Source: Terrimonas sp964445775
GTDB lineage: Bacteria; Bacteroidota; Bacteroidia; Chitinophagales; Chitinophagaceae
Direction: 5' to 3'
NCBI GenBank assembly: GCA_964445775.1
Contig: CAYUMH010000096.1
Span: 1 to 16,901 of the forward strand
DNA: 16,901 nucleotides
The notes beneath the pieces are model-generated. The model saw only the letters and a list, made by a program, of their open reading frames with translations, did not search any database and had not been told where the DNA came from. The position numbers were made by a program, and so were the translations under genes. Positions within the stretch are counted from its first letter, which is position 1. Each line of letters begins with the position of its first letter. Positions 1-7,111 of this stretch are shown piece by piece.

Positions 1-235
1 CTAAAGATTCCGTTTCCGTGTAAAACGCGGTTGTTTTTTCTTCGCCATCAATGATATAATAACACCGGATACACCCCTGCACTACAAAAAAACTTTCATC
101 AGACCGCTCGCCTTCTTTCAATAGTATTGTATCCTTTTTACAGGTTTTAAATATACCCAGTTCACGAATAAGCTGCTTCACTTCCTCCGTTAACGTCATA
201 TACCTGGAGATATAATCAAAGAGTATTTTTTCCAT
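1..235 (-). CDS. Crp/Fnr-family transcriptional regulator, N-terminal part (gene runs off the window)
   Basis: Only the first 78 residues are present; the rest lies beyond the left edge. The peptide begins MEKILFDYISRYMTLTEEV and continues through the start of a cyclic-nucleotide-binding-type beta roll: a KDTILLKEGERSDESFF segment near residues 35-51, then VVQGCIRCYYI. In this family that domain is followed by a C-terminal winged helix, which is out of view, so DNA binding is inferred from family membership. Bacteroidota carry many such proteins; most are not true cAMP receptors, and the ligand cannot be told here. The start is the ATG at 233-235, which fits the usual N-terminus; no Shine-Dalgarno sequence precedes it. 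It diverges from the hydrolase at 443 across a 207-bp gap, so it might act on that gene, but this is only a guess from position. Confidence 0.8.
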   Translation of the reverse strand, partial: MEKILFDYISRYMTLTEEVKQLIRELGIFKTCKKDTILLKEGERSDESFFVVQGCIRCYYIIDGEEKTTAFYTETESL

Positions 236-442
236 ACCGGCTGATAGCTTTTTTGTAAAAATCGTGAAAAAAACTCACCATACCTTACCGTTTAAATATC
301 TTTATCCTCTCCCCGTTTAACCGGGTTAAAGTCATGTTCCTGCCTATCCAATGTCTTTATTGGTTATAAAATGCAAACCTCAGCATAAACTACTTTCTTA
401 CCTTGTATTGCTACTCACCGTCAAACCAAACCAGGCAGCTTT

Positions 443-1315
443 ATGAAAAAAATAGTAAAACCACGAAATCTTATTAAATTACTTCAAATAGCAATCATCA
501 TGTCAGTAACTTCTATAACCGATGCACAGGAACTCAAACCTACCGGCAGCGGCTACGCGCCGGCTAACGGTATCAAGGTCTATTACGAAGTATACGGCAA
601 TGGTAAGCCTATCGTTTTACTACATGGCGCCTACTATACTATCGGGATGAACTGGGGACAATTAATACCTGAACTGGCCAAAACAAGAAAAGTAATTGCC
701 CTTGAATTACAGGGACATGGACATACCCCCTATTCAGACAGAAAATTATCAAGGGCAACATTAGCCAGCGATGTAGAGCAGGTAATGGATCATCTGAAAA
801 TTGACAGCGCAGACATAGTCGGCTATAGTTTTGGTGGCCAGGTTGCCTACCAGTTTGCCATACAAAGTCCCGGGCGGTTGAACAAACTGGTTATCATTTC
901 TTCTGTTTATAAAAGTGAGGGCTGGATAAGCGAAATAACCGATGCCTTTAAAAAAATGAAACCTGAGCATTTTGCCAATTCTCCACTCCAAACAGCCTAT
1001 GAGGCGGTAGCGCCGGATAAAACAAAATGGAATATGTTCCTGGAACAGATGCTTGCCTCGGCCGGAGAGCCGTTTAATCTGGGTGACGACAATATTGCAA
1101 AAATCACAGCACCTGTATTAATTATATCAGGCGACAATGATGGCATGGATAAAATTGAGCTGGCAAAAACATATCAATTGCTGGGAGGCGGTGTTGCTGC
1201 CGGTTTTCACCCTATGCCCAAATCACAGCTGGCTATTATTCCCAATCAGGGCCATGTTAGCCTGATGATGCAAACAAAGGAAATATTCAGCTACCTGGAT
1301 AGTTTTTTACAATAA
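443..1315 (+). CDS. Exported alpha/beta-fold hydrolase
   Basis: A 290-residue protein with an N-terminal signal peptide: basic MKKIVKPRNLIK, a hydrophobic stretch to about residue 24, and a likely signal peptidase I cleavage near TDA-QE at 28. The mature part has the alpha/beta hydrolase landmarks in order: the oxyanion-region HG at 61-62 after a VLL strand, a GHGHT loop near 91-95, the nucleophile elbow GYSFGG with Ser129, an acidic loop GDNDGMD (Asp231 or Asp233 the likely acid) and the catalytic His271 in QGHVS. The triad is complete, so it is probably an active esterase, lipase or similar enzyme in the periplasm or outside the cell. The substrate cannot be read from the sequence. It stands alone, ends just before a hairpin at 1424-1442, and diverges from the Crp/Fnr-type gene. 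Confidence 0.85.
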   Translation: MKKIVKPRNLIKLLQIAIIMSVTSITDAQELKPTGSGYAPANGIKVYYEVYGNGKPIVLLHGAYYTIGMNWGQLIPELAKTRKVIALELQGHGHTPYSDRKLSRATLASDVEQVMDHLKIDSADIVGYSFGGQVAYQFAIQSPGRLNKLVIISSVYKSEGWISEITDAFKKMKPEHFANSPLQTAYEAVAPDKTKWNMFLEQMLASAGEPFNLGDDNIAKITAPVLIISGDNDGMDKIELAKTYQLLGGGVAAGFHPMPKSQLAIIPNQGHVSLMMQTKEIFSYLDSFLQ

Positions 1316-1423
1316 ACAATGTCACCGGATTTTGATCATTTCACGGAATATTATTATCAGCAATAAGAAGGCGAGAATATGAACAGGGATAAATCTTTGA
1401 TGTGGGTTCGCTATAATAAAAAA

Positions 1424-1442
1424 AGCGCTGAAGGTCAGCGCT
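1424..1442 (-). terminator. Intrinsic terminator after tRNA-Ser, probably bidirectional
   Basis: A perfect 8-bp stem, AGCGCTGA (1424-1431) with TCAGCGCT (1435-1442), has a 3-nt loop and is flanked by A-runs on one side and T-runs on the other. On the minus strand it begins just past the CCA end of the tRNA and is followed by a U-tract. On the plus strand it also fits as the terminator of the convergent hydrolase, whose stop lies about 108 bp upstream. Confidence 0.85.
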
Positions 1443-1449
1443 TTTTTTA

Positions 1450-1537
1450 TGGCGGAGAGAGAGGGATTCGAACCCCCGGTCCTGTTACAGACAACGGTTT
1501 TCAAGACCGCCGCATTCGACCGCTCTGCCATCTCTCC
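1450..1537 (-). tRNA. tRNA-Ser (anticodon UGA)
   Basis: On the minus strand the acceptor arm GGAGAGA (1537-1531) pairs with TCTCTCC (1460-1454), followed by discriminator G and an encoded CCA (1452-1450). The anticodon loop reads CTTGAAA on a 5-bp stem, giving anticodon UGA for UCA serine codons. A long variable arm and a GGTTCGAATCC T-arm are present, as expected for a class II serine tRNA. It is 88 nt with CCA. It has its own -7 box and terminator, so it appears to be an independent unit. Confidence 0.96.
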
Positions 1538-1541
1538 GGCG

Positions 1542-1549
1542 CAAAAGTA
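1542..1549 (-). promoter_or_regulatory. Bacteroidota -7 box (TACTTTTG) for tRNA-Ser
   Basis: The minus strand reads TACTTTTG, an exact match to the Bacteroidota sigma-70 -7 consensus TAnnTTTG. It lies 4 nt before the 5' end of the tRNA, so transcription would start almost at the mature 5' end. I see no convincing -33 TTG element. Confidence 0.6.
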
Positions 1550-1600
1550 AGTGCCTGAGAGTTAATAAAAAAATAGTATTGAATTATTTTTTATACTTTT

Positions 1601-2611
1601 TTAGTGGGTCACCACTTCGGCCTGGAACACATAATTTTTTTGTAATGCCGATGTATCTTCCTTCTCATCCAGGATGGTGAATAGTATCTCGGTAGCCTTC
1701 TCTGCCTGCTCATACGGAAACTGTTCTACAGAGGCTAACAAACCCTGTTCAAGGTAGGTGGTAATAGGCAGGTTGGCATAGCTTACAAAGCTGATGTCCT
1801 CGTTAATTTTCAGGCCCTGTTCCCTGGTAAACTTAATGGCTTCCAGCGCCACATAGTCATTAAAGGCAATAACCGCAGTAGGCCTGTCCTTTTTATCCAG
1901 CAGTTGTTTAATAGCAGTGGTGGTCTGTTCCTTGGTCAGGTCAGTCGATACCACCGTAATATCTTTCTCGTTCAGTTTATGTTTTTTTACACTCTCCCTG
2001 AAACCTTCCTCTCTTTCTTTAAAGGAGGCCATACTCTCCGGACCGTTAATAAAGCCGATACGTTTGTGCTTCTGTGCCACCAGCAGGTCAACCAATTGCT
2101 CGGTAGCTTTGCTCAGGTCACAACTCACGGTATAAGCATCTAACTGGTTAGGTATCCGGTCAAAAAAAACAACGGGTATACCATTGGCCATTAATTGCTC
2201 AAAAGGTGTAAAATCAGTCGTGTTTTTTGATAAAGAAACCAATACCCCGTCTACCCGGTGCTTCTGCATGGTAGCCACAATGGTTTTCTCTCTTTCAGTA
2301 TTATCATGGCTTTGGCCTATCAGCACCGTATATCCATTGCTTTGCGTCATATCCTCTATGGCCGTAATAGCAATAGAAAAAAAGTCCTCGTTAAAATTGG
2401 GAAGTATTACGCCAACGGTCTTGGTCTTGCCTTGCTTAAAAGAAATGGCCGCCTGGTTGGGTACATAATTCAGTTCGGCTGCAATTTGCTGTACCCTCAT
2501 CTTGGTACGTAAACCAATACCCGGGTGATCGTGCAAAGCACGTGATACGGTAGAAATAGAAACATTTAAACGTTTCGCAATTTCTTTTATGGTGGCGGGT
2601 TTCTGTATCAT
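1601..2611 (-). CDS. LacI/GalR-family transcriptional regulator
   Basis: From the ATG at 2609-2611 this is 336 residues, the normal LacI-family length. Residues 7-26 (TIKEIAKRLNVSISTVSRAL) are the typical LacI helix-turn-helix, followed by the hinge region near LNYVPNQAA (48-56) and a periplasmic-binding-protein-like effector domain starting at TKTVGVILPNFNEDFFSI. An in-frame ATG 48 nt upstream would add MFTISINKTLFKYPLA, which is outside the family pattern, so the inner start is preferred. Such proteins usually bind an operator and respond to a sugar or related ligand. No sugar transport or catabolism gene is nearby, so this is an orphan regulator with unknown target. It follows the acyltransferase gene on the same strand after about 157 bp, with no obvious terminator between. 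Confidence 0.93.
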   Translation of the reverse strand: MIQKPATIKEIAKRLNVSISTVSRALHDHPGIGLRTKMRVQQIAAELNYVPNQAAISFKQGKTKTVGVILPNFNEDFFSIAITAIEDMTQSNGYTVLIGQSHDNTEREKTIVATMQKHRVDGVLVSLSKNTTDFTPFEQLMANGIPVVFFDRIPNQLDAYTVSCDLSKATEQLVDLLVAQKHKRIGFINGPESMASFKEREEGFRESVKKHKLNEKDITVVSTDLTKEQTTTAIKQLLDKKDRPTAVIAFNDYVALEAIKFTREQGLKINEDISFVSYANLPITTYLEQGLLASVEQFPYEQAEKATEILFTILDEKEDTSALQKNYVFQAEVVTH

Positions 2612-2768
2612 AGCTAGGGGGTATTTAAACAGCGTTTTGTTAATACTGATTGTAAACAAAATAATGGCTATATTATCTTATCGTAACATCGGTATTACAA
2701 TATTATGAATTTTAGCAATAAATACTCTTAAAAGCCCTGAATAAAAGAGGAGGAGTGGTTATTATAAT

Positions 2769-3566
2769 CTATTCAATGGTTTGCGTAGTACTTACTGTTG
2801 GCTCTGTTTGCCTATCGGCATAGGCACTGCTCTGTTCAATGGCATCCATTATCTGTTCCATTATTTTATCAGCAGGCATTTTATAGTCAATATCCAGGGG
2901 CGCTTTAAACGTTACCTTAAGTCGTGTGCCTCTTTTCAGTGTCTTTAGCCCTGTTTTATCAAATGCAGTGGAGAATCCTTCAATAACAACCGGTATTACA
3001 ATGGGTTGGGTATAACGTATAATAACCGCTGTACCCTTGCGGCCAGGCGCATAAGGCGTAGTAGTACCCTGCGGAAAAGTAATTACCCAGTTCTGTTCCA
3101 GTGCCCTGGCTATTTTACGGGTATCCGATGGGTCAAGGCCTTTTCGTACTTCATTACTTTTATCGTTCCAGGTACGTTTTACCACTACCCCGCCGGCCAA
3201 ACGGAAAAAGCGTGCCACCCAGCTATCCTTCATGGTTTGCGCAGCGGCAATATACCGTACATTGGTAAAAGGGTTTAACAGGTAAAAAGGTATGCCAAGC
3301 CTGTTTTTTTTACGCCACTTAACAGCCGAAAAAATGGAGAGAAAAGTGATAACATCTACAAAATAGGTCTGGTGGTTACTCACAAATAAAACATTCTTTT
3401 TAGGCAGGCCCTTCAGGTGCTCCGTTCCTTCAAATTTAAGCTTATTAAAAATGGCCAAACGCGGGTAAAATACAGTGCCAACTACAGCATGTACAAATTT
3501 GCGTACCAAACTATATTTTACTAATCGTTCCCACATGTTTATCAAACTGAAGGCAAAATGCTGCAA
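2769..3566 (-). CDS. PlsC-like 1-acylglycerol-3-phosphate acyltransferase (lysophospholipid acyltransferase family)
   Basis: A 265-residue protein of the PlsC-type glycerolipid acyltransferase fold, expected to acylate a lysophospholipid at the membrane. Motif I is NHQTYFVD (residues 64-71), with His65 and Asp71 separated by five residues rather than the four of the classical HX4D motif. The motif III position is FPQGTT (164-169), where FPEGTR is usual, so Glu and Arg are replaced by Gln and Thr. A region of motif II character (NPFTNVRYIAAAQ, 98-110) lies between, and IPVVIEGF at 191-198 fits motif IV. The deviations suggest a divergent subfamily, so the substrate is uncertain. The start may instead be Met11 (MWERLVKY, codon ending at 3536). 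It lies between rpsA and the LacI-type gene on the same strand, but the rpsA terminator separates it from rpsA. Confidence 0.82.
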   Translation of the reverse strand: MQHFAFSLINMWERLVKYSLVRKFVHAVVGTVFYPRLAIFNKLKFEGTEHLKGLPKKNVLFVSNHQTYFVDVITFLSIFSAVKWRKKNRLGIPFYLLNPFTNVRYIAAAQTMKDSWVARFFRLAGGVVVKRTWNDKSNEVRKGLDPSDTRKIARALEQNWVITFPQGTTTPYAPGRKGTAVIIRYTQPIVIPVVIEGFSTAFDKTGLKTLKRGTRLKVTFKAPLDIDYKMPADKIMEQIMDAIEQSSAYADRQTEPTVSTTQTIE

Positions 3567-3634
3567 GCTAAAAGCAAAAGCATGATGCTGTACCGAAAGT
3601 TTTTTTAAGTATGTAATAAAAGCTTAACCTGTGT

Positions 3635-3657
3635 AGTAAAGTGCGGTTTACTTTACT
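3635..3657. repeat. 8-bp inverted repeat upstream of the acyltransferase gene
   Basis: AGTAAAGT (3635-3642) and ACTTTACT (3650-3657) are perfect inverted arms around a 7-nt spacer. They lie about 70 bp upstream of the acyltransferase start, in its likely promoter region. The dyad has the size of a repressor operator, but no regulator can be assigned. There is no adjoining T-run, so it is not an obvious terminator. Confidence 0.45.
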
Positions 3658-3712
3658 GCGTTGTGCAACATAGCTTTTTTATTTTATGTAGTAAAATAAA
3701 AATACCGTTACA

Positions 3713-3747
3713 ATAAAAAACTGCCGCAGCACGGGGCTACGGCAGTT
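3713..3747 (-). terminator. Intrinsic terminator of rpsA
   Basis: On the minus strand, about 22 nt after the rpsA stop, an imperfect stem pairs AACTGCCG with CGGCAGTT (extendable inward past one mismatch, loop of about 5 nt) and is followed directly by a run of Ts. This is a standard rho-independent terminator and separates rpsA from the acyltransferase gene. Confidence 0.85.
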
Positions 3748-3768
3748 AAAGTATATATAAGCTATTGC

Positions 3769-5676
3769 TTATTCGCCTTTTGATGCTTCGTCATCCAGTT
3801 TTTTCTTCAAGTCGGCTAATACACCCAGGTCACCCAGGGTTGCTTTCTCTACTTTATTTTGGATGTTTTTAACGGCAGATTTGGTTTTCTCTGCTTCCGC
3901 TTTGGCTTCTTTCTTAGCTGTTTCTTTCTCTTCTATCTGTCCTTGCTCCCAGATACGGCTATGCGAAAGTACAATGCGTTTTTCGTTACGATCAAACTCG
4001 ATCACTACAAATTGTGCAGTTTCGTCGGCACCAATGCTCTTACCATCTTCTCTTGTTAAGTGACGGTTAGGAGCAAATCCTTCTAAACCATAAGGCAGCT
4101 GAACAACAGCGCCTTTATCGTCGCGGCGGATAACAGTTCCTTCGTGCTGGCTACCAATAGCGAAAGTGTCCTGTAACGCGTTCCAGGGATCTTCCTCTAA
4201 TTGTTTGTGGCCTAACTGTAATTTGCGGTTTTCTTTGTCAATGCCTAAGATGATCACATCAATAGAATCGCCAACTTTAGTGTACTCACCAGGATGGTTA
4301 AAGCGTTTTAACCAGCTCAGGTCAGAAATGTGGATCATACCACCGATACCTGAAGCTAACTCAACAAATACACCGTAGTTAGTGATGTTTTTCACTAAAC
4401 CGGCATGTTTGCTGCCTTCAGCAAAACGGTTCTCAATTTCGCTCCAGGGATCTTCAGTTAATTGTTTGATAGATAAACTCATTTTGCGAGTTTCTTTATC
4501 AAGGGTAACAATTTTAGCTTCGTACTCGTCGCCTAATTTGAAGAACTCTTTAGCGTTGATCGGTGTGTTAGCCCATGTAATTTCACTTACGTGTACTAAA
4601 CCTTCAACACCTGGCAGTATTTCCAGGAAAGCACCATAGTCTTCAATATTAACTACTTTACCTTTTACTAAATTACCTTCCACAATAGCTTCAGGCAATA
4701 CGTCCCAAGGGTGAGGAGTTAATTGTTTCAAACCAAGGCTAATGCGTTTTTTCTCGTCATCAAAGTCAAGAACAACCACATTGATTTTCTGATCCATTTT
4801 CAATACCTCAGCAGGGTGAGAGATACGACCCCATGAAATATCGGTAATGTACAACAAGCCGTCTAAGCCACCCAGGTCCATGAAAGCACCAAAGTCGGTA
4901 ATGTTTTTAACAGTACCTTCCAATACTTGTCCTTTCTCCAGTTTGCTCATGATCTCAGCACGTTGTGCTTCAATATCGCTTTCAATTAATGCTTTGTGCG
5001 ATACAACGGCGTTCTTAATAGTTTCGTTGATCTTAACTACTTTAAACTCCATTGTTTTACCAACAAACTGATCGTAGTCGGTAACAGGTTTAACGTCAAT
5101 TTGCGAACCTGGTAAGAAAGTTTCCATACCAAATACGTCCACAATTAAACCACCTTTAGTTTTAGAGGTAACAGCACCGGTAATAACTTCGCCGGTTTTG
5201 TGTACTTCCACAATTCTTTCCCAGGCACGTGTAATACGGGCTTGTTTGCGGCTTAAGTTAAGGTGACCGTCGCGGTCTTCTTTCTCAACAATCATTACCT
5301 CAACTTCATCACCAACTTTAATACCTTGCAGGTCGCGGAACTCGTTTAAAGAAATTAAACCGTCGCTTTTAAAACCAATGTTTAAAACCACATCAGTTTT
5401 AGTTAAACCTACAATAGTACCGGTAATTAATTCACCGTCGTTTAACTGAATGAAAGTGTTGTCATAAACGGCATCGTACTTTTCTTTTTCCTCTTTCGAG
5501 TAAGAAGTTACGTTACGCTTGTCAACATTCCAGTCAAAATCATCATGAGCTGTTACTACAACAGGCTCGGCCACAGGTGCAGTTGTTGTCGCTGTAGTAG
5601 CTTCGGCAGCAGGTGTTTCCACCTCTCCACCCGCGCTATCCTGTGCATCAGCGTTTAAGTGTTTGTTAATAAACAT
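3769..5676 (-). CDS. rpsA: Small ribosomal subunit protein S1
   Basis: Ribosomal protein S1, 635 residues from the ATG at 5674-5676. Six S1 (OB-fold) domains follow one another after an acidic, Ala/Thr-rich N-terminus. The first two are the more divergent ribosome-binding type (GELITGTIVGLTKTDVVLNI and GEVITGAVTSKTKGGLIVDV). The next three are typical RNA-binding repeats with the F/YGAF or YGVF core and an I/VxxISW-type segment (DFGAFMDL, DYGAFLEI, NYGVFVEL). The last is degenerate (DDKGAVVQL). A charged Lys/Glu/Ala-rich tail ends the protein. S1 recruits mRNA to the 30S subunit, important in Bacteroidota, which rarely use Shine-Dalgarno pairing. A GTG 45 nt upstream keeps the frame but lies upstream of the predicted transcription start, so the ATG is chosen. 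It appears monocistronic. Confidence 0.96.
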   Translation of the reverse strand: MFINKHLNADAQDSAGGEVETPAAEATTATTTAPVAEPVVVTAHDDFDWNVDKRNVTSYSKEEKEKYDAVYDNTFIQLNDGELITGTIVGLTKTDVVLNIGFKSDGLISLNEFRDLQGIKVGDEVEVMIVEKEDRDGHLNLSRKQARITRAWERIVEVHKTGEVITGAVTSKTKGGLIVDVFGMETFLPGSQIDVKPVTDYDQFVGKTMEFKVVKINETIKNAVVSHKALIESDIEAQRAEIMSKLEKGQVLEGTVKNITDFGAFMDLGGLDGLLYITDISWGRISHPAEVLKMDQKINVVVLDFDDEKKRISLGLKQLTPHPWDVLPEAIVEGNLVKGKVVNIEDYGAFLEILPGVEGLVHVSEITWANTPINAKEFFKLGDEYEAKIVTLDKETRKMSLSIKQLTEDPWSEIENRFAEGSKHAGLVKNITNYGVFVELASGIGGMIHISDLSWLKRFNHPGEYTKVGDSIDVIILGIDKENRKLQLGHKQLEEDPWNALQDTFAIGSQHEGTVIRRDDKGAVVQLPYGLEGFAPNRHLTREDGKSIGADETAQFVVIEFDRNEKRIVLSHSRIWEQGQIEEKETAKKEAKAEAEKTKSAVKNIQNKVEKATLGDLGVLADLKKKLDDEASKGE

Positions 5677-5685
5677 TTTGTTTGT

Positions 5686-5707
5686 CCCCGGGGTTTTAAA
5701 ATCGGGG
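5686..5707 (-). promoter_or_regulatory. Possible 5'-terminal hairpin in the rpsA leader
   Basis: In the minus-strand transcript CCCCG (5707-5703) can pair with CGGGG (5690-5686) around a 12-nt AT-rich loop. Nine unpaired, A-rich bases then lead to the rpsA ATG. If transcription begins about 4 nt after the -7 box, the hairpin forms the very 5' end of the mRNA. It could protect the end or take part in S1 autoregulation; both are inference. Confidence 0.4.
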
Positions 5708-5710
5708 GTG

Positions 5711-5718
5711 CAAAGATA
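5711..5718 (-). promoter_or_regulatory. Bacteroidota -7 box (TATCTTTG) for rpsA
   Basis: The minus strand reads TATCTTTG, an exact match to TAnnTTTG, 34 bp before the rpsA ATG. The predicted start of transcription is near 5707, giving a leader of about 30 nt. A TTTG lies upstream, but at 23 bp instead of about 19-21, so the -33 element is weak. Confidence 0.65.
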
Positions 5719-5851
5719 CACAATTTCACAGGCTTTTTCGCCAAAAACCGGTCAAAAAAATCAAACAATACCTTATTTCTTAACCTACTAATAATCAATA
5801 AATTAAAACAGCATATTTCATTATCAAATTACCTAATCATCAAATTACCAA

Positions 5852-5985
5852 ATTCCCCGGGGCTTTCACCAGCAGTACCCCTCCCCAGCTTCCGTTCCGG
5901 CCTTCTGCAGTAGTGCAATGGCCCCTCACCTGCCCTTTATTGCAGCTACTGCCCCCAGTCCGGCAGCCCTTCGGCTATATAACAC
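5852..5985. other. GC-rich intergenic stretch with an inverted repeat, function unknown
   Basis: The 410-bp gap 5722-6131 has no credible gene. This part is clearly richer in C and G than the AT-rich DNA around it. It contains an inverted repeat, GCAGTAGTGCAAT (5907-5919) against ATTGCAGCTACTGC (5939-5952), which pairs fully except for one bulged base across a 19-nt loop. It may be a small intergenic element or an RNA gene; I cannot decide. Just left of it an 11-bp direct repeat ATCAAATTACC occurs at 5823-5833 and 5839-5849. Confidence 0.4.
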
Positions 5986-5993
5986 TCCCCATC

Positions 5994-6105
5994 ATTCCAA
6001 ATTCATCATTCCACATTCATCATTCATCATTCATAATTCATAATTCATCATTCCTCATTCATAATTCCTCACTCATAATTCCTCATTCATAATTCATAAT
6101 TCCCT
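5994..6105. repeat. Sixteen in-phase 7-bp tandem repeats
   Basis: These 112 bp divide exactly into 16 consecutive heptads with no insertion or deletion. The common forms are ATTCATC, ATTCATA and ATTCCTC, with rarer ATTCCAA, ATTCCAC, ACTCATA and ATTCCCT; consensus ATTC[AC][TC][AC]. Variation sits mainly in the last three bases of each unit. The array lies just upstream of the TTG-initiated acyltransferase gene and is non-coding. Confidence 0.9.
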
Positions 6106-6131
6106 ACATTCACGCAAAAATCAGAATCCCC

Positions 6132-7091
6132 TTGTTGTACGCATTTTTAAAAGCTTATGTCCGCTTAGGCATGTTCATCTTTGCCCGTAAAATAAAAGTG
6201 AACCATCCTAAACTATTACGGTCCGATGCTCCTTTTATGCTGGCCATGAATCATCCAAACTCCTTTTTAGATGCCATCTTCATGGACATTCTTTTTAAAG
6301 TTCCCATCTGGTCCCTGGCGCGTGGCGATGTATTCAAAGGCAAACGGATTATAAATTTTCTGACAGCTATACGCATTTTACCCGTATACCGTACCAGCGA
6401 GGGAAACGATAACCTGGGCGAAAACTATAAAACCTTTGATACCTGTATCGAAAAATTCAGGCAGGGCGAATCAGTGCTTATTTTCAGCGAGGGACTCTGC
6501 ATTAACGAATGGCACCTGCGTCCATTAAAAAAAGGCACAGCCCGTTTAGCCATCAAAGCCTGGGATGAAAATGTGCCTATGACGGTATTGCCTGTAGGCA
6601 TCAACTACAATTCCTTCCGTTTACTAGGTAAAAATGTTTTTATCAATATTGGTACGCCCATTCACAAAAGCCTGGTAGAAGGTTATGATACCGATGGTAA
6701 AAAGAATGTAGTATTTAACCAGGCTTTAAAAACAGAATTAAACCAGTTGGTTTACGAAATTGATGCGAACGATACGGCCAGGAAAACACAATTACTCACC
6801 GTACCGGTTCCGGCCTGGAAAAAAATATTATTAGCTATTCCCGCATTATTGGGATTGATCATTCACGCTCCCTATTTTATCCCGGTAAAAAACTTTGTCA
6901 TCAAAAAAGCCGGTAAAACCGATCATTTCGATTCGGTATTATTAGGTATATCACTCATCACTTACCCTTTTTACGTTTTATTACTTACGGTTATCCTGGT
7001 TTTGGTATTTTGCAGCTGGTTCTGGTTATCATTATTGCTGATACCCTTTACTGCCTTTAGTTATATACAGCTCAGTAAACAGCTGGATTAA
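6132..7091 (+). CDS. Lysophospholipid acyltransferase family protein (PlsC-like) with C-terminal membrane segments
   Basis: A 319-residue membrane acyltransferase. Motif I is NHPNSFLD (residues 40-47) with five residues between His41 and Asp47, a spacing also known in some glycerol-3-phosphate and dihydroxyacetone-phosphate acyltransferase-type proteins. A motif II-like arginine-containing segment (ILPVYRTSEG, 82-91) and motif III FSEG (118-121) followed by RPLKKGTARLA (130-140) are present. Two hydrophobic spans near 230-252 and 268-312 should anchor it in the inner membrane. It probably acylates a glycerolipid precursor. The start is a TTG: the family N-terminus (M-L-Y-x-x-L-K) coincides with TTG TTG TAC, while the first in-frame ATG (6171) would cut into the conserved region. 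It heads a plus-strand cluster; the next gene begins 20 bp downstream. Confidence 0.83.
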   Translation: MLYAFLKAYVRLGMFIFARKIKVNHPKLLRSDAPFMLAMNHPNSFLDAIFMDILFKVPIWSLARGDVFKGKRIINFLTAIRILPVYRTSEGNDNLGENYKTFDTCIEKFRQGESVLIFSEGLCINEWHLRPLKKGTARLAIKAWDENVPMTVLPVGINYNSFRLLGKNVFINIGTPIHKSLVEGYDTDGKKNVVFNQALKTELNQLVYEIDANDTARKTQLLTVPVPAWKKILLAIPALLGLIIHAPYFIPVKNFVIKKAGKTDHFDSVLLGISLITYPFYVLLLTVILVLVFCSWFWLSLLLIPFTAFSYIQLSKQLD

Positions 7092-7111
7092 TAACCCCGT
7101 ACATAAACAGT

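Noticed and set aside
1322..1531. Open frame on the minus strand across the tRNA
   Set aside because: It reads through tRNA-Ser and its terminator; no protein-like features.
5677..5721. GTG start for rpsA giving 15 more residues
   Set aside because: It lies upstream of the predicted transcription start set by the TATCTTTG box.
5659..5913. Plus-strand open frame over the rpsA start and the adjoining gap
   Set aside because: It is antisense to the rpsA start and runs into low-complexity DNA, with no recognisable domain.
5994..6105. CRISPR-like appearance of the repeat array
   Set aside because: The 7-bp units are contiguous, with no spacers and no cas genes in view; it is a tandem repeat.
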